Source of the DNA: Mucilaginibacter mallensis
GTDB taxonomy: Bacteria > Bacteroidota > Bacteroidia > Sphingobacteriales > Sphingobacteriaceae
Length of the DNA stretch: 64,000 nt
Assembly (NCBI RefSeq): GCF_900105165.1
Contig: NZ_LT629740.1
Coordinates: forward strand, 186,001 to 250,000
Direction: 5' to 3'
Part shown: one piece after another, positions 16,102 to 25,741 of the stretch
Layout: the number at the start of each line of letters is the position of its first letter
How positions within the stretch are numbered: position 1 is the stretch's first letter
Translations under genes and position numbers: made by a program
The notes under the pieces: model-generated
Database searches by the model: none
What the model was told of the DNA's origin: nothing
The model's input: only the letters and a program-made list of their open reading frames with translations

Positions 16102-18369
16102 TTAAGAAGCCATTTGCCTTCTGATAATGTTCAACGCGCCACCGGCTTTAAACCATTCTATTTGCTGTGCATTGTAAGTATGGTTTACAGCAAATGATTC
16201 TGTTGAGCCATCTTTATGGTGCAATACAACGGTTAACTGTTCGCCAGGGGCAAAAGTGGTTAAACCAACAATATCGAATGTATCGTCTTCCTGTATTTTA
16301 TCGTAATCGTTGCTGTCGGCAAAAGTGATGCCCAGCATGCCTTGTTTTTTAAGGTTGGTTTCGTGAATACGGGCAAATGATTTTACCAGTATGGCACGTA
16401 CACCTAAGTGGCGTGGCTCCATAGCCGCGTGCTCACGTGATGAGCCTTCACCATAGTTCTCGTCGCCCACAACAATTGAGCCTATGCCATGCGCCTTATA
16501 ATCGCGCTGAGTGGCAGGAACCGGACCGTATTCGCCGGTTAATTCATTTTTAACGCTATCGGCAGTATTGTTAAAGTAGTTGATAGCACCGATCAGCATA
16601 TTGTTTGATATGTTATCCAGGTGACCACGGAACTTTAACCACGGACCGGCCATTGAGATATGGTCGGTAGTACATTTACCTTTAGCCTTGATCAACAGTT
16701 TTAAGCCGGTGATGTCAGTGCCTTCCCATGCAGAGAATGGCTCCAACAATTGTAAACGTGCTGATTTTGGATCAACAATAACACTAACTGCGCTGCCGTC
16801 TTCAGCTGGGGCCTGGTAGCCTGCATCTTCAACCGCGTAACCTTTTATCGGCATTTCAATACCAACTGGTTCGTCAAACTTAACCTGTTCGCCATTTAAG
16901 TTGGTTAAGGTATCAGTAAGCGGGTTAAAGGTAAGGTCACCTGCAATAGCAAATGCTGTTACGATCTCTGGTGATGCTACGAACGCGTGGGTGTTAGGGT
17001 TACCGTCCTGGCGTTTTGCAAAGTTACGGTTGAATGAAGTGATGATAGAGTTTTTGCGGGTAGGATCATCAGTATGACGGGCCCACTGGCCGATACACGG
17101 ACCGCAGGCATTAGCCAATACCACACCACCCATGCTCTCGAAAGTACCTAAGTAACCATCGCGCTCAACAGTATAACGTACCAGTTCTGAACCCGGGGTG
17201 ATGGTGAACTCTGCCTTTGTTTTCAGGTGTTTGTCAATAGCCTGTTTGGCTATTGAAGCCGAACGGGTAATATCCTCGTATGATGAGTTGGTACATGAAC
17301 CTATCAAACCAACTTCTAATTTAACAGGCCAGTTGTTTTCTTTAACAGCTGTCGCGAATTTTGAGATAGGCCATGCCAGATCCGGTGTGAACGGACCATT
17401 TACATGTGGCTCAAGCTCAGAAAGATTTATTTCAATAACCTGGTCAAAATATTGTTCAGGGTTTGCGTAAACCTCGTCGTCGCCTGTTAAATGTTCTTTT
17501 ATCGCGTTAGCAAGCTCAGCAATGTCAGCGCGTGATGTACCACTCAGGTAAGTAGCTGCTTTTTCATCATATCCGAAGATGGAAGTTGTTGCGCCAATTT
17601 CAGCACCCATATTACATATGGTACCTTTACCGGTAGCTGATAGTGAACGTGCACCTTCGCCAAAATATTCAACAATAGCGCCTGTACCACCTTTTACGGT
17701 TAATATACCGGCAACTTTTAATATTACGTCTTTAGCTGATGTCCAGCCTGATAATTTACCGGTTAATTTAACACCGATTAATTTCGGGAATTTTAGCTCC
17801 CATGGTAGGCCTGCCATAACATCACAAGCATCGGCACCGCCAACACCAATGGCTATCATACCCAAACCACCTGCGTTAGGTGTGTGTGAGTCGGTACCTA
17901 TCATCATTCCACCCGGGAAAGCATAGTTTTCTAACACTACCTGGTGAATAATACCAGCGCCCGGTTTCCAGAAACCAATACCATATTTATCAGAAACCGA
18001 TGCCAGGAAATCATAAACTTCGGCATTCACATCCTTTGCAGTTTGCAAATCGGTATCAGCGCCAACTTTAGCTTGTATCAAGTGATCGCAATGTACGGTT
18101 GAAGGTACTGCAACCTGCGGTCGGCCAGCCTGCATAAATTGCAGCAGCGCCATTTGGGCTGTAGCATCCTGCATGGCAACACGGTCTGGTGCAAAGTCAA
18201 CATAGTCAACACCGCGGCCAAATGCCTGTTGCGCATCGCCTTCAGAAAGGTGGGCGTATAATATTTTTTCGGTTAAAGTTAAGTGTTTACCGGTCGCTTT
18301 GCGCGCAGCAGCCACACGGGTGCTGTAGCGATCGTAAACCTTTTTGATCATATCTAAATCAAAAGCCAT
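16102..18369 (-). CDS. acn: Aconitate hydratase
   Basis: 755 aa from [16 protein letters not shown]; an in-frame ATG 14 codons upstream is less likely. It converts citrate to isocitrate through cis-aconitate in the TCA cycle. The [4Fe-4S] ligand cysteines are visible in [11 protein letters not shown] and [11 protein letters not shown]. The HCDHLIQAK motif and the C-terminal swivel domain ([17 protein letters not shown]) are intact. Length and motifs fit the mitochondrial-type aconitase common in Bacteroidota rather than the ~890-aa AcnA/IRP type. Transcribed alone, with a clear terminator at 16042-16070. Confidence 0.93.
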   Translation of the reverse strand: MAFDLDMIKKVYDRYSTRVAAARKATGKHLTLTEKILYAHLSEGDAQQAFGRGVDYVDFAPDRVAMQDATAQMALLQFMQAGRPQVAVPSTVHCDHLIQAKVGADTDLQTAKDVNAEVYDFLASVSDKYGIGFWKPGAGIIHQVVLENYAFPGGMMIGTDSHTPNAGGLGMIAIGVGGADACDVMAGLPWELKFPKLIGVKLTGKLSGWTSAKDVILKVAGILTVKGGTGAIVEYFGEGARSLSATGKGTICNMGAEIGATTSIFGYDEKAATYLSGTSRADIAELANAIKEHLTGDDEVYANPEQYFDQVIEINLSELEPHVNGPFTPDLAWPISKFATAVKENNWPVKLEVGLIGSCTNSSYEDITRSASIAKQAIDKHLKTKAEFTITPGSELVRYTVERDGYLGTFESMGGVVLANACGPCIGQWARHTDDPTRKNSIITSFNRNFAKRQDGNPNTHAFVASPEIVTAFAIAGDLTFNPLTDTLTNLNGEQVKFDEPVGIEMPIKGYAVEDAGYQAPAEDGSAVSVIVDPKSARLQLLEPFSAWEGTDITGLKLLIKAKGKCTTDHISMAGPWLKFRGHLDNISNNMLIGAINYFNNTADSVKNELTGEYGPVPATQRDYKAHGIGSIVVGDENYGEGSSREHAAMEPRHLGVRAILVKSFARIHETNLKKQGMLGITFADSNDYDKIQEDDTFDIVGLTTFAPGEQLTVVLHHKDGSTESFAVNHTYNAQQIEWFKAGGALNIIRRQMAS

Positions 18370-18675
18370 GGTATTTGATCTTTTTAGGTAAGTAAATAGT
18401 AGATATAACACCCTCTACGGCGTTGTGCGGCGAATTTACAAAAATTGAATTGAAAAGGAAGTCAGCCTTTTGTACAATTGTTATTTGGAGGGGTTCTAAA
18501 TTAGTTGATAGCAGATTGTAAGCCATTGATAAGCCAGATTACGAATATGTAGGGAAGGGTTTAATGTGGTAAAAAGAAAATTACGTTTGTGATAAATCTT
18601 TTTTAATAAACTGTTAATTGTTGTTTAAAACTATTAAACTTGTATAATAAGCCAATTCCCTGCCAGTAAGTTGTT

Positions 18676-19203
18676 ATGATAAAAAAGCTATTACTTATAT
18701 CAATTGCTTTGCCCTTGTTGCTTTCAGGTTGCGCTATGATGCAAACTATTGTTAAATCAACCTTTCCTTATACTGCTGATCTGATCATACCAGCAACCTC
18801 GGTGCCGGGTAAGCAATATGAAAGCGTAGCTATGGCTAACAGCCTTGATCAGGATTTTACCAAAGATGGTAACAATGCCAATAAGGTGGGCGAGGTGCGC
18901 ATTATATCAGCAAAGATACGTTCAATTGGCCCCACTTATTTTAATATCGGCAACATGATCTCCGTCAAGATCTATATGTCGGGTGCCGACGGGCAGGATG
19001 AGATACTTGTAGCATCGCGCAGCAATATAACAGCCGATGTTGGCAACAACATAACACTTGATGTTGATAACGCCGATTTTTTGGATAAGCTGGTGCGCTT
19101 GCCGGGCATAAGGGTGCGCATGGTATATGTACTGCGCAATAATACAGCTGCCGATACTAATTTAAGATTGGTATTAAACCTGGGCGGAGATCCGAATAAT
19201 TAG
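18676..19203 (+). CDS. Putative lipoprotein of unknown function
   Basis: 175 aa with a lipoprotein signal (LLLSGC, cysteine at about residue 19). The remainder is beta-rich (ADLIIPATSVPGKQYESVAM, ISVKIYMSGADGQDEILVAS, RLPGIRVRMVYVLRNNT). I do not recognise the family. It converges on panD with only 4 bp between the stop codons. The 306-bp gap between its start and the aconitase start must hold both divergent promoters; I see no convincing box there. Confidence 0.7.
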   Translation: MIKKLLLISIALPLLLSGCAMMQTIVKSTFPYTADLIIPATSVPGKQYESVAMANSLDQDFTKDGNNANKVGEVRIISAKIRSIGPTYFNIGNMISVKIYMSGADGQDEILVASRSNITADVGNNITLDVDNADFLDKLVRLPGIRVRMVYVLRNNTAADTNLRLVLNLGGDPNN

Positions 19204-19207
19204 CAGG

Positions 19208-19558
19208 TTATTTTATCAGCTTATTATCAATATCCGGGAAAATAGCTATCGGCTCGTAGGTGCGTGCCTCATCCATTTCCATATAACCATATGACATGAT
19301 GATCACCACATCGCCAACCTGGGCAAGCCTGGCGGTAGCGCCGTTAAGGCATATAGTGCCGCTGCCGCGTTCGCCTTTTATAACATAGGTTTCAAAGCGG
19401 GCACCATTATTATTATTTACAATTTGTACCTTCTCATTGGCAATTATGTTTGCCGCATCCATTAAATCTTCATCAATCGTAATGCTGCCTACATAATTCA
19501 GTTCAGCCTGAGTTACCCGGGCACGATGGATCTTTGATTTTAATACCTCAATAATCAT
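19208..19558 (-). CDS. panD: Aspartate 1-decarboxylase proenzyme
   Basis: 116 aa, the normal PanD length. It decarboxylates L-aspartate to beta-alanine for pantothenate and CoA synthesis. The self-cleavage site is in YVGSITID: the Gly-Ser bond at about 24-25 breaks and the serine becomes the pyruvoyl cofactor. The start [20 protein letters not shown] is canonical. It lies downstream of panC on the same strand, separated by a 157-bp word-type palindrome, so the two probably act together although the repeat splits them. Confidence 0.93.
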   Translation of the reverse strand: MIIEVLKSKIHRARVTQAELNYVGSITIDEDLMDAANIIANEKVQIVNNNNGARFETYVIKGERGSGTICLNGATARLAQVGDVVIIMSYGYMEMDEARTYEPIAIFPDIDNKLIK

Positions 19559-19579
19559 GGCGCAAAGTTATATATTTTT

Positions 19580-19724
19580 GGTTCATAGTTCATTCATGGT
19601 AGTGTAAATCTTAGTTCATGGTTCATCGTTGATAGTTCATGGCAGCTACATCAAGTGGATTTTGTCTTTTTTGCTATGAACTATGAACCATCAACTATAT
19701 GCTATGAACCATCAACTATGAACT
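19580..19724. repeat. Word-type palindrome between panC and panD (W2)
   Basis: The left half has copies of AGTTCATGGTTCAT and GTTGATAGTTCATGG. The right half has the complements (CTATGAACCATCAACTAT twice). The right end supplies the last codons and TAG stop of panC (stop 19716-19718). The same word occurs at 25000-25058 (W3). Confidence 0.8.
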
Positions 19725-20555
19725 AATTATCATATTATCGATCAGCCTGGTTTTACCCACGCGGGCTGCTACCAATGCAACAATATTTTTAGTGTTTTGA
19801 TTTGCTGTGTGCAAAGTATCGCCATCAACAATCTCAAGGTATTCCAGCTCAACACCGGGTTCATTGCTGATGAGCTGTTCTGCTGTTGCCTTTATTTCTA
19901 TGATCTTAGTACTGTCAAAATTGTCCTTTACCCAATTCAGTGTTTTTGATAGGATGAGGGAGTGCAGGCGGTCATCAGCAGTTAAATGGATGTTCCTTGA
20001 GCTCATGGCCAGGCCATCGGGCTCGCGCAGTATAGGGCACATCGCCAATTTAACCGGCATATTTAATAATTGCACCATTTTGCTGATCACCATTACCTGC
20101 TGGTAATCTTTTTGTCCGAAATAGGCGGTATCAGGCTTTACAATATTAAACAGCTTATACACTACCTGGGTAACACCCTGGTAATGCCCCGGCCTGAATT
20201 TTCCTTCCAGTAAATGTTCCAGTTCGCCTATATTTAAATGCCATTGCTCATGGGTAGCATAAATTTCACTTACATCCGGATTAAATAGAACATCACACCC
20301 TGCCTGCTCCAGTTTCTGGATGTCAGCGGCTATAGGGCGCGGGTATTTTTCAAGATCAGCGGGGTCATTAAACTGCGTTGGGTTAACAAAAATGCTGCAT
20401 ATAACCACATCATTGCTTTGTTGTGCCTGTTGTATTAACGAAAGATGGCCCTGATGAAGCGCTCCCATAGTAGCTACAAAGCCCGTTGTTTTACCCGCCT
20501 GGCGTAACTGAAGCACATATTCTTCAATCTCTTTCGTTTTAGTAAATATTTTCAT
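19716..20555 (-). CDS. panC: Pantothenate synthetase
   Basis: 279 aa. It joins pantoate and beta-alanine in an ATP-dependent reaction through a pantoyl-adenylate intermediate. Family motifs are FVATMGALHQGHLSLI (HIGH-type nucleotide site), SIFVNPTQFN, YFGQKDYQQ and the KMSKS-like SSRNIHL. The final residues and stop codon fall inside the repeat word of W2, so the C-terminus may have been shaped by the repeat. It lies divergent to the starch-synthase-like gene; this neighbourhood, as I recall, is seen elsewhere in Bacteroidota. Confidence 0.93.
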   Translation of the reverse strand: MKIFTKTKEIEEYVLQLRQAGKTTGFVATMGALHQGHLSLIQQAQQSNDVVICSIFVNPTQFNDPADLEKYPRPIAADIQKLEQAGCDVLFNPDVSEIYATHEQWHLNIGELEHLLEGKFRPGHYQGVTQVVYKLFNIVKPDTAYFGQKDYQQVMVISKMVQLLNMPVKLAMCPILREPDGLAMSSRNIHLTADDRLHSLILSKTLNWVKDNFDSTKIIEIKATAEQLISNEPGVELEYLEIVDGDTLHTANQNTKNIVALVAARVGKTRLIDNMIISS

Positions 20556-20705
20556 TGTTATAAGCTGTTTTTTTAACAGTAATGAAACCTGTACAACTAT
20601 AATGTTTAAGCATTTTAGCGTTGCGATTTTAATACTATTGAACCGTAAAAACGCGCGAAGATGAGTATTTGATTAAAAATAACCAAAAGTTACTTGCATA
20701 ATCCG

Positions 20706-20736
20706 TTGATAGTTCATATAATATTGATTATATTTG
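20706..20736 (+). promoter_or_regulatory. Bacteroidota-type promoter of the starch-synthase-like gene
   Basis: TTG at 20706-20708 and a perfect TATATTTG at 20729-20736 are spaced by 20 bp, matching the -33/-7 consensus. The predicted start of transcription leaves a leader of roughly 40 bases before the ATG at 20786. Confidence 0.6.
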
Positions 20737-20785
20737 CAAACTCAAATTTTTTTGACTGCTTACATATTTTAATACTGATTTAGAA

Positions 20786-21610
20786 ATGGGTAAATCTAAG
20801 CTTTTGTTTATAACTCATGAAATGTCGCCTTTCCTAGAACTCTCAAAAATTTCTGAAATCACACGTCAGCTCCCGCAAGCAATGCAGGAGAAAGGTTACG
20901 AGATTCGTATCCTTATGCCGCGTTTTGGAAATATCAACGAGCGCAGGAACCGTCTGCATGAAGTTATACGTTTATCGGGGATGAATATCATTATTAATGA
21001 TAATGATAATCCATTAATTATTAAGGTTGCTTCAATTCCGGCGGCCCGTATGCAGGTGTATTTTTTAGATAATGAAGAATATTTTCAGCGTAAACATGTG
21101 TTTGGCGATAAAGACGGGAAGTTTTATGCCGACAATGATGAAAGGATGATCTTCTTTTGCAAAGGTGCATTAGAAACTGTTAAGAAATTAGGTTGGGCGC
21201 CTGATGTTATCCATTGCCACGGCTGGATGAGCGCATTGGTCCCTGCTTATTTAAAAACAACTTACAAGGACGATCCAACCTTTAAAAATTCTAAAATAGT
21301 TTATTCTATTTATGAGAATGATTTTAAAGAGACGCTGAGTCCTGATTTTGCACAAAAGGCAATTATGAACGATATGAATGAAACTCATGTTGAAGCATAC
21401 AAACCTGGTACAAACTCGGCATTATACGCCGGTGCTATACAATACTCAGATGGAATAGTTTTGGGCAGTGAGCATATTGACGAACTTGTGTTAAATAATG
21501 TTAAAAACAGCCATAAATCGGTGATGGAATTTAATTCTACCTCAGATTTGGAAAATTATTACAATTTTTACGACGAAATTGCTAATGAGGAATTAGCACA
21601 AGTTGTATAA
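20786..21610 (+). CDS. Truncated glycogen/starch-synthase-like protein (GT5 N-domain only)
   Basis: 274 aa covering only the N-terminal Rossmann half of a GT5 glycogen/starch synthase (LLFITHEMSPFLELSKISEITRQLP, IRILMPRFGNINERR, PDVIHCHGWMSALVPAYL). The C-terminal half, which carries the catalytic ADP-glucose site in GT5 enzymes, is absent. The usual N-terminal K-x-G-G-L nucleotide-sugar motif appears as LSKISEI. The frame is intact with a good promoter, so it looks like a maintained, probably non-catalytic paralogue and not decay. Function unknown. The DUF4270 gene follows 15 bp downstream. Confidence 0.75.
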   Translation: MGKSKLLFITHEMSPFLELSKISEITRQLPQAMQEKGYEIRILMPRFGNINERRNRLHEVIRLSGMNIIINDNDNPLIIKVASIPAARMQVYFLDNEEYFQRKHVFGDKDGKFYADNDERMIFFCKGALETVKKLGWAPDVIHCHGWMSALVPAYLKTTYKDDPTFKNSKIVYSIYENDFKETLSPDFAQKAIMNDMNETHVEAYKPGTNSALYAGAIQYSDGIVLGSEHIDELVLNNVKNSHKSVMEFNSTSDLENYYNFYDEIANEELAQVV

Positions 21611-21625
21611 GCTTTGAGATCATAT

Positions 21626-23035
21626 ATGAAATTTTTCCGATTAGACTTATTAACGCTGTTGATAAGTCTTTTTATTTTGAATAGCTGTAAAAATCAGGAT
21701 AGCATTGGTTTACCTGCAGGTTCAAGTAGTCAGTTAACGGGCTCGTTAGTTGATACCGCTACGATATTTACCAATACTACTACTGATGATTCAGTTGTAA
21801 CGTCAGGTATTTCAAAATCGCCGATGGGGTACTTTGTGGATCCTGCAATGGGGACAACTACTGCAAACCTTATAACCGATTTAAACTTACCCGGCAGCGC
21901 GGCTTATACCATACCAACGGGTACCGTCGTAGTTGATTCGGCCATATTGATATTGCAATATGATGCCGGTTTTTATGGTGACTCGCTCACCTCAAAATAC
22001 AAGGTTAATGTTTACCAACTGGCTGAAAGACCATACAGCGCCAATGAACCTTATTATAATACCAAAGTTTGGAGTTATAATTCAAGTGCTTTACTTGGCA
22101 GCCGGTCTTTTTATTCCAGAACACATGATACCCTTAAGGTTGATACTATTGTAAGCGGCGGTCCCGATACACTTGTAAAGGTTGCACCACAATTAAGGGT
22201 GCCAATAGATGTGAATTTTATACACAATATATTATTTGGCACAGGAGCACAGGTAACTACAAACCTCCTTTTCAAAAATCAGGTTAAAGGTCTTTATATA
22301 ACTATTGACCCAACACAAACTACGGGTGCCGGCGGTATATTTATGATCAAGAACCCGGCTACATATTCCAGTATAGCTATATATGAACGCACTATAAATG
22401 GTTCTACAATTGATACCGGTTTGGTTACCTTACCTATATCAGTTTACGCGTCGCAAATAAGTCATAATTATTCGGCACAAGTTAAAGCCGCGTTAAACCA
22501 TACAACACCATCCGATACTACAATTTATTTGCAGGGCCTGGGCGGGTTACGATCAAAAATCAGTTTCCCATACATCCAGAACCTGTTTAAATCATTGGGT
22601 GGAGGCAGCAATGTTGTTATAAACAGGGCTGAGCTGGTTTTAACACCGGTAGCGTCATCTGATATTCCGGCTTATCTTACCCCGCAGATAAAGCTAAGTT
22701 TGTACAGGTATGATATAGCGCACCAGCGTACTACCATTGAGGATGCAACATCAACTGATTCGCGTTCTTATAGTGTAGGCTTGTTTGGTGGTTTCTACAG
22801 TGCAACTACCAATAATTATCATTTCCTGGTTACCTCTTATCTGCAAGACCTGATAACAGGAAAAACCATTGATTACGGAACATTTATAGGGCCTATTGAT
22901 TATACCAATACCACATCAGTTGATGTAGCTGCCACGCCTGAAACCGCCGGCCGCACAGTAGCTGTAGGTAATAGCAAAACATCGCCTTACCGTATAAAAC
23001 TAAACGTTATATATACCAAAATACCAAAACAATAA
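21626..23035 (+). CDS. DUF4270 lipoprotein
   Basis: 469 aa from MKFFRLDLLTLLISLF; a TTG four codons upstream is less likely. The lipobox is LNSC (cysteine about 21). The body is beta-rich with the DUF4270 pattern (SGISKSPMGYFVDPAMGTTTANLITDL; VDSAILILQYD). These are Bacteroidota surface or periplasmic lipoproteins of unknown function, commonly encoded beside the starch-synthase-like gene. Here the spacing of 15 bp points to an operon. A strong terminator follows at 23061-23115. Confidence 0.8.
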   Translation: MKFFRLDLLTLLISLFILNSCKNQDSIGLPAGSSSQLTGSLVDTATIFTNTTTDDSVVTSGISKSPMGYFVDPAMGTTTANLITDLNLPGSAAYTIPTGTVVVDSAILILQYDAGFYGDSLTSKYKVNVYQLAERPYSANEPYYNTKVWSYNSSALLGSRSFYSRTHDTLKVDTIVSGGPDTLVKVAPQLRVPIDVNFIHNILFGTGAQVTTNLLFKNQVKGLYITIDPTQTTGAGGIFMIKNPATYSSIAIYERTINGSTIDTGLVTLPISVYASQISHNYSAQVKAALNHTTPSDTTIYLQGLGGLRSKISFPYIQNLFKSLGGGSNVVINRAELVLTPVASSDIPAYLTPQIKLSLYRYDIAHQRTTIEDATSTDSRSYSVGLFGGFYSATTNNYHFLVTSYLQDLITGKTIDYGTFIGPIDYTNTTSVDVAATPETAGRTVAVGNSKTSPYRIKLNVIYTKIPKQ

Positions 23036-23060
23036 AATAACTATTACGGTATTAATTGAA

Positions 23061-23115
23061 ACATACTTATTATTTTTGTTAAGCGTTTTAACAGAATAAT
23101 AAGTATGTTTTTTTT
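23061..23115 (+). terminator. Strong terminator after DUF4270 gene
   Basis: A 14-bp perfect stem (ACATACTTATTATT at 23061-23074, complement at 23095-23108) is followed by eight T residues. It separates the DUF4270 operon from glmS 50 bp downstream. Confidence 0.85.
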
Positions 23116-23158
23116 GTTATAACAATTATTTATACCCTTTATAAATCAAAAAATATTT

Positions 23159-24994
23159 ATGTGCGGAATTGTAGGTTACATTGGTTACAGGGATGCTTAT
23201 CCTATTATAATAAAAGGTTTACACCGGTTGGAGTACCGCGGTTATGACAGTGCAGGTATAGCCTTGCTTGATACCGATCTTAAGGTTTATAAAAAAGCCG
23301 GTAAGGTAAGCGACCTTGAAAATTTTGTTAAAGATATACCCATGGCCGGTTCAATGGGTATGGGCCATACCCGCTGGGCAACACACGGCGCGCCAAGCGA
23401 TCGTAACTCACACCCGCATTCATCGGGCGACCGTAAGCTTACCATTATCCACAATGGCATAATTGAAAATTACGGTATCATTAAAGAAACTTTATTAGCT
23501 AAAGGGCATGTTTTTAAAAGTGATACTGATACCGAGGTGTTGATTCACCTGGTTGAAGACATTATACAGGAAACCGGGCTCGACCTGCGTGAGGCTGTAC
23601 GTGCTGCTTTAAATAAAGTAATAGGCGCTTACGCCATTGTTATAATGAGTGCCGATGAACCCGATCTGCTGATTGCCGCCCGCAAAGGCAGCCCAATGGT
23701 GATAGGTGTAGGCAAAGGCGAATATTTTATAGCGTCAGATGCTACGCCTATTGTGGAGTACACTAAAAATGTGATCTACCTAAATGATAACGAGATCGCG
23801 TTTGTACACCGTGATAGCTTGCTGGTCAAAAACATCGACAACACTGTTCAAACCCCGTACATACAGGAACTCGATCTGAAGCTGGAAATGCTGGAAAAAG
23901 GTGGTTACGATCACTTTATGCTCAAGGAGATCTATGAGCAGCCACGTTCCATACGTGATTGTATGAGAGGAAGGATCTATCCCGAGCAGGGCAAAGTACA
24001 GTTGGGCGGGATAAAGGAATACACCGAAAAACTGAAGAATGTCGACCGTATCATCATCGTTGCCTGTGGTACATCATGGCATGCGGGTTTGGTTGGTGAA
24101 TATTTGATTGAAGAGTATGCACGTGTACCTGTTGAAGTGGAGTATGCTTCGGAGTTCAGGTATCGTAACCCTATAATTACGGAAAAGGACCTGGTAATAG
24201 CCATTTCACAATCCGGCGAAACCGCCGATACCATGGCTGCCATTGAACTGGCTAAAGAAAAAGGCGCTACTATTTTTGGTGTTTGTAACGTGGTGGGCGC
24301 ATCAATCCCACGTACTACGCATGCAGGGGTTTATACCCACGCTGGCCCCGAAATTGGTGTGGCATCAACCAAAGCATTTACCGCGCAGGTTACTGTTTTA
24401 ACGCTGATGGCATTTTATATTGCCCAGCAACGCGGCACTATTACCCGCAGCAAACTGGTAGAATATTTAACCGAATTGAACCAGATACCTGAATTGGTTG
24501 AACGTACTTTAAAGGTTAATGATAAAGTTAAAGAGATAGCTGAGCGGTTTAAAGACTCAAATAATTGCATATTCTTAGGTCGCGGAAGCTCGTTCCCGGT
24601 AGCGCTTGAGGGTGCTTTAAAATTAAAGGAGATCTCCTACATACACGCCGAAGGCTACCCTGCCGCTGAAATGAAACACGGCCCTATCGCGCTGATTGAT
24701 GATGCGATGCCGGTTGTGTTTATCGCTACCAAAAACTCATCATACGAAAAAGTGGTGAGTAATATACAGGAAGTAAAAGCACGCGGAGGCCATGTAATAG
24801 CCATCGTATCCGAAGGTGATGTGGATGTAAAGGAAATGGCCGAGTACACCATTGAAATACCACAAACCAGCGAAGCCTTTGTGCCCCTGCTGGCAACCAT
24901 ACCTTTACAGTTACTTGCATACCACATTGCGGTAATGCGCGGCTGTAACGTTGATCAGCCACGAAATCTGGCAAAATCAGTTACGGTAGAGTAA
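23159..24994 (+). CDS. glmS: Glutamine-fructose-6-phosphate aminotransferase (isomerizing)
   Basis: 611 aa, full length. It makes glucosamine-6-phosphate from fructose-6-phosphate and glutamine, the entry step to UDP-GlcNAc, peptidoglycan and LPS. The N-terminal class II glutaminase domain starts MCGIVGYIG with nucleophile Cys2 and contains GHTRWATHG. Two SIS sugar-isomerase domains follow (ISQSGETADT, GRGSSFPVALEGALKLKEISY), ending in the canonical PRNLAKSVTVE. No glmS ribozyme is visible in the short leader. Confidence 0.95.
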   Translation: MCGIVGYIGYRDAYPIIIKGLHRLEYRGYDSAGIALLDTDLKVYKKAGKVSDLENFVKDIPMAGSMGMGHTRWATHGAPSDRNSHPHSSGDRKLTIIHNGIIENYGIIKETLLAKGHVFKSDTDTEVLIHLVEDIIQETGLDLREAVRAALNKVIGAYAIVIMSADEPDLLIAARKGSPMVIGVGKGEYFIASDATPIVEYTKNVIYLNDNEIAFVHRDSLLVKNIDNTVQTPYIQELDLKLEMLEKGGYDHFMLKEIYEQPRSIRDCMRGRIYPEQGKVQLGGIKEYTEKLKNVDRIIIVACGTSWHAGLVGEYLIEEYARVPVEVEYASEFRYRNPIITEKDLVIAISQSGETADTMAAIELAKEKGATIFGVCNVVGASIPRTTHAGVYTHAGPEIGVASTKAFTAQVTVLTLMAFYIAQQRGTITRSKLVEYLTELNQIPELVERTLKVNDKVKEIAERFKDSNNCIFLGRGSSFPVALEGALKLKEISYIHAEGYPAAEMKHGPIALIDDAMPVVFIATKNSSYEKVVSNIQEVKARGGHVIAIVSEGDVDVKEMAEYTIEIPQTSEAFVPLLATIPLQLLAYHIAVMRGCNVDQPRNLAKSVTVE

Positions 24995-25070
24995 GCTTAT
25001 AGTTGATGGTTCATAGTAAAAAGAACAAGCAAATGCGATTGCTATGAACCATCAACTATCAACTATGAGC
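24994..25070. repeat. Word-type palindrome after glmS (W3)
   Basis: Perfect 17-bp arms TAGTTGATGGTTCATAG at 25000-25016 and its complement at 25042-25058, followed by a further copy of the complement word (TCAACTATGAGC). It uses the same word as W2. It starts directly at the glmS stop codon. Confidence 0.8.
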
Positions 25071-25098
25071 TAACATTGAACCAAAAATCATCAATTAA

Positions 25099-25680
25099 AT
25101 GTTCTTTCAGTTTAAAGATAAGTTCCCACATTTAATACAGCATTGGGATGCCTATATAGGTATGCACAAGCGGATTGAAGTACCGGCGCGGACTGTTCTT
25201 TTACATGAAGGCGATATATCCAAAAGATCGTTCATTGTTGAAAAAGGCTGCTTGAGGGTTTGGTTCAACAATAACGGGAAAGACACCACATTTCAATTCT
25301 TTTTTGAGGGCGAGGGCCTGGCATCGCTTGAAAGCTTCCGGAAAAATATTCCGGGCATGTTCACTATTGAAACAATTGAACCCTGTATACTTTACGTACT
25401 GGAAAAAAAAGACTATGAAACCATAATGGTATCCCTGAACAAGGAAGTTGATTTTTTGAATGAAATGATAAATGTTTTATTTGAAAGGCAGTTGCATTAT
25501 ATGAAGCAGTTCCTCTCATTTATCCGCGATACGCCGCAGCAGCGTTACCTTAACCTGCTCACCGAAAAGCCACAGATCATTCAGCGGGTGCCCCAGCATT
25601 ATATTGCCTCGTATCTGGGTATTACTACCGTACACCTGAGCCGTATAAAAAGCAGGCTACTGAAAGAAAAACATATTTGA
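25099..25680 (+). CDS. Crp/Fnr-family transcriptional regulator
   Basis: 193 aa. An N-terminal cyclic-nucleotide-binding-type beta barrel (about 15-125; VLLHEGDISKRSFIVEKGCLRVWF) is followed by a C-terminal winged helix (VPQHYIASYLGITTVHLSRI, about 165-185). Cysteines are few and not arranged like Fnr Fe-S ligands, so it is not an oxygen sensor of the Fnr type. It belongs to the short Bacteroidota subgroup usually found beside an oxidoreductase or reductase gene. Here it precedes an MDR oxidoreductase by 61 bp and probably controls it. Confidence 0.82.
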   Translation: MFFQFKDKFPHLIQHWDAYIGMHKRIEVPARTVLLHEGDISKRSFIVEKGCLRVWFNNNGKDTTFQFFFEGEGLASLESFRKNIPGMFTIETIEPCILYVLEKKDYETIMVSLNKEVDFLNEMINVLFERQLHYMKQFLSFIRDTPQQRYLNLLTEKPQIIQRVPQHYIASYLGITTVHLSRIKSRLLKEKHI

Positions 25681-25741
25681 TAACAAATGTTATCGCCCGG
25701 CTGTTGTTGCTATCCCCATCTTTGTATAAACAAATAAGACA

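Noticed and set aside
23036..23158. glmS ribozyme in front of glmS
   Set aside because: The gap is AT-rich and taken up by the terminator of the previous gene; no ribozyme core seen, and this ribozyme is mainly known from Firmicutes-type bacteria.
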